Positions 1 to 5,934 of a stretch of DNA of 6,463 nt are shown here, in pieces (the first letter of the stretch is position 1; the number at the start of each line of letters is the position of its first letter). The stretch spans positions 1 to 6,463 of the forward strand of contig JAOZHM010000110.1 of NCBI GenBank assembly GCA_026014845.1. Reading direction: 5' to 3'. The notes under the pieces were generated by a model, which saw nothing but the letters and a program-made list of their open reading frames with translations, made no database searches and was not told the origin of the DNA. The DNA is from Candidatus Bathyarchaeota archaeon. Lineage in GTDB: Archaea; Thermoproteota; Bathyarchaeia; Bathyarchaeales; Bathycorpusculaceae. A program made the position numbers and the translations under genes.

Positions 1-873
1 ACTGAAATGTTTGTCATCAATCACGTCAAATAGCCGCCATGTCACGTCTACAGGTATCCATCCATAATTCTCTAAGTAATATTCAGCCCACATGTGTCCG
101 TCCTCCAAAGTTTCGCTTGGGCGGTGAAAGGCAAAACCAGCCTGAATCCTCGCTGGGATTCCAGCAGCCCTGCACAAGGCAACAAAAAGGTAGGAATATT
201 CAGAACAGTCGCCAGCACTATTCTCTAAAGCCCATAAGGCTCCCCTTTCCTCCTTTTGTACCTCGTAATGCGTATGACGACGTATAAAATTGTATATTCT
301 CACTGCCTTCTCATGCCAACTATCTACATTATTAGTGAGATTATGGGCTAGTGAAATTATTCTAGAATCGTTAGATTCCATTAATTCTTCTGGCTCCACA
401 TATTTCTTGTAGGTTTCAGAACTTGTCTCGTAATTTTCCACAGTGCTCGAATTGACTACGTAGTGGATGCCGAAAGAAAGCACATAGTAGTCTAGTTCAA
501 GGCTGAAGGTCTGCTCTTCGTCTATTGTCAAGTTGTTCCAGTGGAAGTATCTGTTTCCAGAACTATCATTCAAGAATGTTTCATGAAGCGTTTGCGACGA
601 TGAGATGTTGTGGAGAATGACATAATGACGTGCGGTTTTGTTTCCAATTAGAGGAACGAAGAGTTCTCCCGTAACCGGGTTGGGAGAGTGATTAGTAACT
701 GTGATAGTCTGTCTAAGGCTTCCCACATACACAGAGTCAATTTCATACCTGAGAAGTCCTGAACTTTCTTTCCGCATTGCTTCGGAAAATGATGGATAAA
801 TCGCAGAGCAGAAAATGAGGGAAATGCTAACCAGACAAAGAAGTGATATGAAGCGTTTTCGTGAAAAACTCAC
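1..873 (-). CDS. Exported transglutaminase-like (papain-fold) protein, C terminus cut by window edge
   Basis: The open frame runs 291 codons without a stop and leaves the window at base 1. The GTG start at 873 is chosen because a GGAAGGA SD lies 6 bases upstream and an in-frame TAA lies further upstream. Residues 1-31 form a signal peptide or membrane anchor (SRKR followed by a hydrophobic core). Residues about 35-150 look like an extracellular beta-rich region and, with the stretch up to 180, carry eight N-x-S/T sequons (N61, N78, N89, N102, N114, N141, N168, N178), as expected of an exported archaeal glycoprotein. The transglutaminase core follows: AGDCSEYSYLFVALCRAAGI with C223, then DGHMWAEYY with H260, then WIPVDVTW with D276. 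This is the standard Cys-His-Asp triad of the family. In archaea such proteins are often proteases or peptide-modifying enzymes of the cell surface; the substrate is unknown. It is transcribed divergently from the dehydrogenase operon. The family is confident, the function is not. Confidence 0.87.
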   Translation of the reverse strand, partial: MSFSRKRFISLLCLVSISLIFCSAIYPSFSEAMRKESSGLLRYEIDSVYVGSLRQTITVTNHSPNPVTGELFVPLIGNKTARHYVILHNISSSQTLHETFLNDSSGNRYFHWNNLTIDEEQTFSLELDYYVLSFGIHYVVNSSTVENYETSSETYKKYVEPEELMESNDSRIISLAHNLTNNVDSWHEKAVRIYNFIRRHTHYEVQKEERGALWALENSAGDCSEYSYLFVALCRAAGIPARIQAGFAFHRPSETLEDGHMWAEYYLENYGWIPVDVTWRLFDVIDDKHFS

Positions 874-879
874 TCTGCA

Positions 880-886
880 TCCTTCC
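880..886 (-). promoter_or_regulatory. Ribosome binding site of the transglutaminase-like gene
   Basis: On the minus strand GGAAGGA lies six bases before the GTG at 873. It decides the start, because no ATG lies in frame between the upstream TAA and the signal-peptide core. Confidence 0.6.
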
Positions 887-911
887 GTTTAGCTATCAAC
901 AACGGTTAGGG

Positions 912-929
912 TAATATAAAAATATTCGA
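912..929 (-). promoter_or_regulatory. Putative archaeal promoter (BRE/TATA) for the transglutaminase-like gene
   Basis: The minus strand reads CGAATATTTTTATATTA, a purine-containing element followed by a TATA-like box. The usual archaeal spacing of about 25 bases puts the transcript start near 891, just upstream of the SD. This is inferred from composition and spacing only. Confidence 0.4.
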
Positions 930-939
930 AACTCTATAA
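925..939 (+). promoter_or_regulatory. Putative archaeal promoter for the 2-oxoacid dehydrogenase operon
   Basis: TTCGAAACTCTATAAG combines a BRE-like CGAAA with a TATA-like CTATAAG. A start about 25 bases downstream (near 961) would lie just before the AGGAG at 963. It overlaps the divergent minus-strand promoter, so the two may compete. A second weak candidate is TTTAAAG near 950-956. Inferred from pattern and spacing only. Confidence 0.35.
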
Positions 940-962
940 GAGCGTAGGCTTTAAAGTTGCAT

Positions 963-969
963 AGGAGAG
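963..969 (+). promoter_or_regulatory. Shine-Dalgarno AGGAGAG upstream of E1-alpha
   Basis: This is the only good SD before E1-alpha. It is 43 bases from the first in-frame ATG (1013), too far to serve it. It is well spaced (about 9 bases from AGGAG) for an in-frame CTG at 977. It is close (4 bases) to an out-of-frame ATG at 972 that stops after four codons. Its position suggests that translation really begins upstream of 1013. Confidence 0.5.
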
Positions 970-1012
970 AAATGAACTGCAGCTAAACCTTAGTAAAGAA
1001 AAACTTGTTGAA

Positions 1013-1942
1013 ATGTATAAAAAAATGTTTGAAATTCGCCGTTTCGAAGAGAAGGTTTTTGAACTTTACGCTCAAAATCTTGTTCCAGGTACAATACATC
1101 TTTACGCGGGAGAAGAAGCCATAGCGGTTGGCGTCTGTAGCAACCTTAGAAAAGACGATTACATTACGAGTACTCATCGTGGCCATGGGCACTGTATAGC
1201 TAAAGGCGCTGAACTAAAGCGAATCATGGCTGAGATTCTAGGCAAAAAGACGGGATACTGCAAAGGAAAGGGGGGCTCAATGCACATCGCAGACTTTAAC
1301 GTAGGCATGTTGGGTGCAACAGCCGTTGTTGGGGCTGGACTCCCAATAGCCGTGGGAGCTGGGTTATCCATAAAACTTAGGGGAACAGACAACGTTGTGG
1401 CCTGCTTCTTCGGCGATGGTGCTTCAAATCAAGGAACATTCCATGAAGCCATAAACATGGCTGCAATATGGAAGCTACCTGTAATTTTTGTTTGTGAAAA
1501 TAACGTTTACGCCATGGGAACCCGTCAATCAACAGTTATGCTTGTAGAAAACATTGCAGACAGAGCCATAGCCTACGGAATTCCTGGTGTTGCAGTGGAT
1601 GGAAACAATGTCCTAACGGTTTATGAGGCTGCACAAAAGGCTGTTGAAAGAGCCAGAACAGGCCAAGGACCTACACTCATTGAGTGCAAAACATATAGGC
1701 ATAAAGGGCATTCTCGGATTGACCCAGCCAAATATAGACCTAAAGAAGAAGTTGAAGAATGGCTGCGTAAAGACCCAATTAAACGGTTCAAAGAAAAACT
1801 TCTGCAACCAAATACTCTGTTGGAGACTGAAATTCGGCAAATTGAAAAGGAAGTTTTGACTAAAATCGAAGAGGCGGTTAAATTTGCCATAGAGAGTCCA
1901 CATCCATTTGCAGAGGAAGCCTTGGAGGATGTTTACGCCTAG
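1013..1942 (+). CDS. pdhA: 2-oxoacid (pyruvate/acetoin-type) dehydrogenase E1 component, alpha subunit
   Basis: E1-alpha is the thiamine-diphosphate-binding half of the E1 heterotetramer, which decarboxylates a 2-oxoacid and reductively acylates the lipoyl group of E2. Residues (from the ATG at 1013) show the family pattern: STHRGHGH 53-60, the glycine-rich GKGGSMHIADF 85-95, and the diphosphate/Mg motif beginning GDGASNQG at 134 and closing with ENN at 162-164. YRHKGHSRIDP at 228-238 matches the conserved active-site loop. The motifs resemble acetoin dehydrogenase AcoA as much as PdhA, so the substrate is undecided. The length of 309 residues is slightly short. The frame is open upstream from 965 and encodes NLSKEKLVE just before M1, which is homologous E1-alpha N-terminal sequence, so the true N terminus probably lies about 12 residues earlier. 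ATG 1013 itself has no SD. The gene ends in TAG, 18 bases before E1-beta, as first gene of the operon. Confidence 0.94.
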   Translation: MYKKMFEIRRFEEKVFELYAQNLVPGTIHLYAGEEAIAVGVCSNLRKDDYITSTHRGHGHCIAKGAELKRIMAEILGKKTGYCKGKGGSMHIADFNVGMLGATAVVGAGLPIAVGAGLSIKLRGTDNVVACFFGDGASNQGTFHEAINMAAIWKLPVIFVCENNVYAMGTRQSTVMLVENIADRAIAYGIPGVAVDGNNVLTVYEAAQKAVERARTGQGPTLIECKTYRHKGHSRIDPAKYRPKEEVEEWLRKDPIKRFKEKLLQPNTLLETEIRQIEKEVLTKIEEAVKFAIESPHPFAEEALEDVYA

Positions 1943-1960
1943 ATTCTGAGGGAATGAAAA

Positions 1961-2935
1961 ATGAGAAAGATAACTTATAAAGAAGCGTTAAGAGAAGCGT
2001 TAAGAGAGGAGATGCGCAGAGACCCGACAGTTTTTCTGCTCGGTGAAGATATTGGAAGATACTGGGGAGGAGCTTTCAAGGTTACAAAGGGTTTAGTTGA
2101 AGAATTTGGAGATGAAAGAGTAAGGGACACCCCAATATCAGAGTCAGCCATAATAGGTGCGGCTGTAGGTGCTGCAATAACTGGTACACGTCCAGTGGCA
2201 GAAATAATGTTTGGAGACCTAACAGCCTTAGCCATGGATCAGATTGCAAATCAAGCAGCAAAAATACACTACATGTTCGGTGGTCAAGTGAAAGTTCCGC
2301 TTGTGATTAGAACACCGTTCGGTGCTGGAGTGAACATAGCAGCTCACCACTCACAAAGCCTAGAAGCATGGTTCATGCATGTTCCAGGATTATACGTGGC
2401 TGTGCCTTCAACACCTTATGATGCGAAGGGACTTTTGAAAACGGCTATACGTGGCAGCAACCCTGTTTTCTTTTGTGAACATAAACTGTTGTATCCAATG
2501 GAAGGTGCGGTTCCAGAAGATGAATACACGGTTCCTTTCGGAGTGGCGGATGTGAAAAGGAAAGGTTCAGACGTGACGATAGTGGCCACTCTATACATGG
2601 TTCATGAAGCCCTTAGTGTGGCTAAGGGACTTGAAGCTGAAGGCATAAGTGTTGAAGTTGTTGATCCAAGAACTTTAGCGCCTCTGGACAAGCACACAAT
2701 AATTAGTTCTGTTAAGAAAACTGGGAGACTTGTTGTTGTAAGCGAAGACTGCAAAACCGCTGGTGTAAGCGCTGAAATTGCAGCCACAGTGGCTGAGGAA
2801 GCCATAGACTATTTGGACGCGCCTATAAAACGTGTAGCTGAACCTGACACACCCATCCCGTTTAGTCCACCACTTGAACAATACGTAATTCCGAACGAGA
2901 AGTCAATAATTAAAGCGGTAAGGGAGATAGCCTAA
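1961..2935 (+). CDS. pdhB: 2-oxoacid dehydrogenase E1 component, beta subunit
   Basis: E1-beta (324 residues, the usual length) completes the E1 active site. The N-terminal pyrimidine-binding domain shows FLLGEDIG at 25-32 and TPISESAIIGAAVG at 57-70, where E61 is the glutamate that activates the thiamine ring in this family. AAHHSQSLEAWFMHVPG at 127-143 holds the conserved active-site histidine region. The C-terminal transketolase-like domain shows DPRTLAPLD at 235-243, VVVSED at 258-263 and the closing PDTPIPFSPPLEQ segment. The ATG start is supported by GAGGGA seven bases upstream. The stop TAA is separated from the E2 start by a single base, so translation of E1-beta and E2 is probably coupled. 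It pairs with the preceding E1-alpha; the substrate cannot be read from sequence. Confidence 0.95.
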   Translation: MRKITYKEALREALREEMRRDPTVFLLGEDIGRYWGGAFKVTKGLVEEFGDERVRDTPISESAIIGAAVGAAITGTRPVAEIMFGDLTALAMDQIANQAAKIHYMFGGQVKVPLVIRTPFGAGVNIAAHHSQSLEAWFMHVPGLYVAVPSTPYDAKGLLKTAIRGSNPVFFCEHKLLYPMEGAVPEDEYTVPFGVADVKRKGSDVTIVATLYMVHEALSVAKGLEAEGISVEVVDPRTLAPLDKHTIISSVKKTGRLVVVSEDCKTAGVSAEIAATVAEEAIDYLDAPIKRVAEPDTPIPFSPPLEQYVIPNEKSIIKAVREIA

Positions 2936-2936
2936 A

Positions 2937-4046
2937 ATGGTGACTAAAGTTGTTATGCCAAGGCTCAGTTTAACAATGAAGGAAGGCACCGTTGGAACCT
3001 GGTACAAGAAGGAAGGAGACATTGTTGAGAAGGGTGAACCTCTCGTTGAGGTGTTCTCAGAGAAGGCTACTTATGATTTGGAGGCCCCAGCCTCGGGCGT
3101 ATTGCGAAAAATTCTTGTTCAAGAAAATGATGAAGCCTCGGTAGATGCCATTTTGGCTGTTATAACGGCTCCAGATGAAGCGTTTCAGGAAGCAGAAATA
3201 TCCGTGGAAATGCCAAAAGCAACTGAAGAGACTAAGAAGAGAGTTTTGGCTTCGCCTGCTGCGAAACGTCTGGCAAGAGAGCATGAAATAGACTTGTCTC
3301 TTGTCAAGGGAAGTGGACGTGAAGGAAGAATTGTAGAGGAAGATGTTAGAAGGTTCATTGATGAAGCGCGTGGGATTTTGCCTAAGGTCAAAGAAGTAAT
3401 TCCGTTAAGCGGTTATAGAAAAACTTCAGCTGAACGAGTTTCTACAAGTTTTAGAACAGCACCCCACAGCACAGTGGTTATGGAGGTTGACGTTTCAAAG
3501 GTTATGGCGTTGCATTATAAAACCGAAGTGTCCTACACTGCTATTCTCATGAAAGCTGTTGCGGAAAGCTTGGCTGAATATTCTGTAATTAACTCAACGC
3601 TTGAAGGAAATGCGATAAGAATTTTTGAAGACGTAAACGTTGGTGTGGCTGTTGCAACGGAAGACGGCTTGGTCGTTCCAGTTATTCATAATGCTGATAA
3701 GAAAGCCTTAGAAGAGATAGATGCTGCCATTAGGGAGTTGACAGAGAAGGCTAAACAAGGCAAACTGACAAGAGAAGATTTAACTGGCGGAACTTTCACA
3801 ATTACAAATTTGGGCATGTATGGTGTCGAATTCTTTATAGCAATAATCAATCCGCCTGAAGCGGCAATACTTGCTGTTGGAGGAGTTGTTGAAAAACCAG
3901 TTGTGGTTCATGGGAACATTGAGATTAAGCCCATGATGATGTTAAGTCTTTCATACGACCATAGAATTGTAGATGGCGCCCCAGCCGCTGAATTTCTGCA
4001 AAAAGTTAAGGAAAAGATTGAAAAAAGTTTGGAAATTGAAGGTTAA
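2937..4046 (+). CDS. pdhC: Dihydrolipoamide acyltransferase (E2) of the 2-oxoacid dehydrogenase complex
   Basis: E2 forms the core of the complex and transfers the acyl group from its swinging lipoyl arm to CoA. Domains run in the standard order. A single lipoyl domain spans about 1-78, with FSEKATYD placing the lipoylated lysine at K43. A flexible linker follows. A peripheral subunit-binding domain spans about 103-142 (ASPAAKRLAREHEIDL, then GSGREGRIVEEDV). The catalytic domain spans about 155-366, with GGTFTITNLGMYG at 284-296 and the active-site LSYDHRIVDG, where H342 and D346 are the CoA-transfer residues. At 369 residues it is compact, having only one lipoyl domain and short linkers. AGGGAGA nine bases upstream is the SD and lies inside the end of E1-beta. 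The subunit-binding domain implies a partner E3, yet none follows. The stop TAA shares three bases with the stop of the convergent gene. Confidence 0.95.
   Translation: MVTKVVMPRLSLTMKEGTVGTWYKKEGDIVEKGEPLVEVFSEKATYDLEAPASGVLRKILVQENDEASVDAILAVITAPDEAFQEAEISVEMPKATEETKKRVLASPAAKRLAREHEIDLSLVKGSGREGRIVEEDVRRFIDEARGILPKVKEVIPLSGYRKTSAERVSTSFRTAPHSTVVMEVDVSKVMALHYKTEVSYTAILMKAVAESLAEYSVINSTLEGNAIRIFEDVNVGVAVATEDGLVVPVIHNADKKALEEIDAAIRELTEKAKQGKLTREDLTGGTFTITNLGMYGVEFFIAIINPPEAAILAVGGVVEKPVVVHGNIEIKPMMMLSLSYDHRIVDGAPAAEFLQKVKEKIEKSLEIEG
4000..4026 (-). terminator. Possible oligo-T terminator of the Vps62-like gene, inside the E2 coding end
   Basis: Read on the minus strand just after the TAA at 4043, this stretch gives T runs of 6, 4 and 5. 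Archaeal polymerases can stop at oligo-T tracts without a hairpin. On the plus strand it encodes the lysine-rich end of E2, so base composition alone could explain it. Confidence 0.3.
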
Positions 4047-5800
4047 GATTTCTCGGTCTTTTCCTCTTTGGTGATTTCCGCCTTTTCTTTGGGTTTTTCA
4101 GCAACAACAGCTCTTCTGGTGATTATTCCAGCTACAAGTTTTGTGATGGCTGCGGCGACAAAAAGATACGAGCCTATTCCTAAGCTCCACGAGACGTAAA
4201 GGTTTCCGTAAGAGTCGAGAGTGCCACTGTAGTCTCCCATGAGGGGGGATGAAGAGATTTCTCTAGCCATTTCATCTACTTGTGGAGGTATGGTCACTCC
4301 TCCTCCCATGGCGTTAGCAAACGGTGTTATCAGCCCGGCTAGTTGAGTTATGAAAACTATAATGATTATGACGGGGATTAGAGAGGTGATCCCGCTCATC
4401 AGGTAGGTTCTGGAGAGACTTTTTGGTTTCTCAACTCCGATAAGGTCTAAAATATTTAACACCACACTGGACAAGAGTATGATGCCGAGGGGTATGCCCA
4501 ATCCGAAAAGCTGTGCTAATCCTTGATCACTTTGTAGCGTGTTAATTCTAATTCCATTGACACCGTCGATAAGGACGAGGTCGACTTCTCCAACAGTCTC
4601 AAGCGCGACGGTTTGGATGTTACCCCTAACTACATACCACGGCAGCAAAATTCCGACTAAGTAAAGAGCTACGCCAACAACTCCTAGAACTACGCCGACG
4701 CCAGCCTTTGAACGTAATATTTTCATAAGATTGAGTTTTCCCTGCCTTTTCCGTTTTACTATCCTCCAAAGCTTAATGGTGGCAAGAGCTGCTATGATGC
4801 CCGAGAAGATGTAGAGAAAATGATAAGTAATCCAACCTAATCTGAACCACATTTGATTCACAGTAAAAACATCACTTCCCCAAGACACTGGATCAACCCA
4901 TTTATCCTCGTTTTCACCATATCCTGGGCCTCTCGGACCAGCCGCACCCCTAGCGATGTCGGCTAATTGAGCCCAGTTTCCCCATTTTCCTCCATACTCC
5001 AGCCAGTCTTGAGCGAAAGGATGGTTCCCTGCACCTTTTTCTCCAAGAAGGACCACTTGAAAGTCATCAGGCCCCAGCGTGAAAGCATTGCCTACCACAT
5101 CGTTCTCTAAGCCAAGCTTGCCTTGGTATGACCTGAAATAGCTGGCATGTGAACCCAACGCCACGTAAACTCTGGGATGCGTGTCATCTACCTTTTCTAC
5201 GTCACTCCAAGAAGCTTTCTCACCCGAGAAGTGTTGCGAATATGTAGCGTACATGGGCGTTTCAGCTGAGTCCAAGATTATCTCTATCATCTCCCAGTCC
5301 CCTTGATGCTGATTCAGACTTCCAGGGTTAAAAGCATAGAAAAACCAGTATTGAACAACGAAGTAACCCATACTTTCTGTTACCCTAGCATATACAACGT
5401 ATCCAAAACTTTCTCTATACTGGTCATAGTCTTCGGCTATCTCTTCAAAGCCACCCAACGTATTATTCAGAAAGTAATCCCCTCCTTTATAGAGAGAGAT
5501 GGTTGCTATCGTCGGAGAAGAATCTACTAGAATGTTGCTGTCATCGGATTTTAGGAATAAACGAGAATTGTCTATGTGGTAACTTACATCTGTTGGAAAG
5601 AATTTCTCTCCACCTGCAAAATGAAGGTATGGAGTATATTTCAAGGCTAACTGGTTTTCCTTAAAGTCTGACACCCCATCGTTGTCCCAATCGTCTTGAG
5701 CCGCTACGCTGTGAGGGGAAATCAGCCATGAAGACAACACAAGCAATGATATGAGGAGGATTAAGGCATTAAGCCAAATACGTGTATGCGCACATTTCAT
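4043..5800 (-). CDS. Exported Vps62-like domain protein with five C-terminal membrane helices
   Basis: The ATG at 5800 (585 residues) is preferred over an in-frame GTG at 5818, because GGGGAG sits 10 bases before the ATG while the GTG has no SD. A signal peptide covers residues 1-34 and ends near VAAQ. DWDNDGVSDFKE at 37-48 is a DxDxDG-type calcium-binding loop like those of thrombospondin type 3 repeats. Residues about 53-245 match the Vps62-like pattern: YTPYLHF followed by EKFFP, YWFFYAFN, HQGDWE at 165-170, YSQH at 187-190, and HPRVYVALGSHASY at 208-221. Membrane helices lie near 323-345, 367-390, 428-454, 466-491 and 539-561. Basic residues in the intervening loops and the Lys/Glu-rich tail (562-585) predict an external Vps62 domain and a cytoplasmic C terminus. 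The biochemical role of Vps62-like domains is not established, so no function is assigned. The family call is recalled from motifs and was not searched. Confidence 0.82.
   Translation of the reverse strand: MKCAHTRIWLNALILLISLLVLSSWLISPHSVAAQDDWDNDGVSDFKENQLALKYTPYLHFAGGEKFFPTDVSYHIDNSRLFLKSDDSNILVDSSPTIATISLYKGGDYFLNNTLGGFEEIAEDYDQYRESFGYVVYARVTESMGYFVVQYWFFYAFNPGSLNQHQGDWEMIEIILDSAETPMYATYSQHFSGEKASWSDVEKVDDTHPRVYVALGSHASYFRSYQGKLGLENDVVGNAFTLGPDDFQVVLLGEKGAGNHPFAQDWLEYGGKWGNWAQLADIARGAAGPRGPGYGENEDKWVDPVSWGSDVFTVNQMWFRLGWITYHFLYIFSGIIAALATIKLWRIVKRKRQGKLNLMKILRSKAGVGVVLGVVGVALYLVGILLPWYVVRGNIQTVALETVGEVDLVLIDGVNGIRINTLQSDQGLAQLFGLGIPLGIILLSSVVLNILDLIGVEKPKSLSRTYLMSGITSLIPVIIIIVFITQLAGLITPFANAMGGGVTIPPQVDEMAREISSSPLMGDYSGTLDSYGNLYVSWSLGIGSYLFVAAAITKLVAGIITRRAVVAEKPKEKAEITKEEKTEKS
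4059..4098 (+). terminator. Possible oligo-T terminator of the dehydrogenase operon, inside the Vps62-like coding end
   Basis: After the E2 stop the plus strand is pyrimidine-rich, with T runs at 4059-4062, 4083-4086 and 4094-4098. There is no noncoding gap between the convergent genes, so any terminator must lie in coding sequence. These runs are antisense to Lys/Glu codons of the opposing gene's tail. Confidence 0.3.
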
Positions 5801-5810
5801 TGTAACAGAG

Positions 5811-5816
5811 CTCCCC
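5811..5816 (-). promoter_or_regulatory. Ribosome binding site GGGGAG of the Vps62-like gene
   Basis: It lies 10 bases before the ATG at 5800 and overlaps the alternative GTG at 5818, which therefore looks like a false upstream start. Confidence 0.55.
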
Positions 5817-5860
5817 ACTCATTCTTTATCATTTTCATAGAAAGCGAGTTATTCTTCCCC

Positions 5861-5870
5861 GTATAAAAGA
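5861..5870 (-). promoter_or_regulatory. Putative TATA box for the Vps62-like gene
   Basis: The minus strand reads TCTTTTATAC. A start about 25 bases downstream, near 5840, would give a leader of about 40 bases containing the SD. It begins immediately after the TAA (5874-5872) that ends the extended cupin frame. Confidence 0.45.
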
Positions 5871-5871
5871 T

Positions 5872-5934
5872 TTACTTGACAGTTTCTTTTGTGCATAAAA
5901 ATCGAAGTTCTTGGTTGCCTATGTTCTTAAACTA
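5872..5934 (-). other. In-frame amber codon and conserved cupin C-terminal extension
   Basis: The TAG is at 5934-5932. Read through, the same frame gives FKNIGNQELRFLCTKETVK and then TAA at 5874-5872, for a total of 114 residues. The extension completes the cupin motif 2 pattern H(x)3N, with H94, the TAG codon at 95, and N98. It also resembles the EEHQF(R/K)NTG...LRFLC ending known from small cupins, where the residue at the TAG position is usually glutamine. The translated part downstream is therefore cupin sequence and not chance noncoding DNA. Whether the TAG is decoded, suppressed, a recent CAG-to-TAG nonsense mutation or a sequencing error cannot be told from this window. Confidence 0.75.

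Noticed and set aside
39..287. Plus-strand frame of 82 codons
   Set aside because: It lies antisense to the catalytic core of the transglutaminase-like gene, whose minus-strand frame shows a full conserved triad; the plus frame has no recognisable features.
972..986. Four-codon ORF (ATG AAC TGC AGC TAA) after the AGGAG, as a leader peptide for the operon
   Set aside because: It is too short to support as a regulatory leader. A missing base or CTG start explains the ATG and SD better, given the homologous E1-alpha residues in the adjacent frame.
1613..1903. Minus-strand frames of 89-96 codons opposite E1-alpha
   Set aside because: They are antisense shadows of a clearly conserved coding sequence, without family motifs or SD.
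1981..2004. Perfect tandem 12-base repeat (agaagcgttaag twice) at the start of E1-beta
   Set aside because: It encodes EALR twice, which fits the ordinary E1-beta N-terminal helix (xEALxEALREEM); the length matches the family, so it is not an insertion.
5303..5530. Plus-strand frame of 75 codons inside the Vps62-like gene
   Set aside because: It is antisense to conserved Vps62-like motifs, and no start signals or motifs are seen.
5800..5818. Six-codon longer start (GTG at 5818) for the Vps62-like gene
   Set aside because: There is no SD upstream of the GTG. GGGGAG lies between it and the ATG at 5800, which gives a normal signal peptide.
5857..5868. GTATAAAAGA read on the plus strand as a TATA box
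   Set aside because: No plus-strand gene follows for 400 bases; the same bases serve the minus-strand gene with proper spacing.
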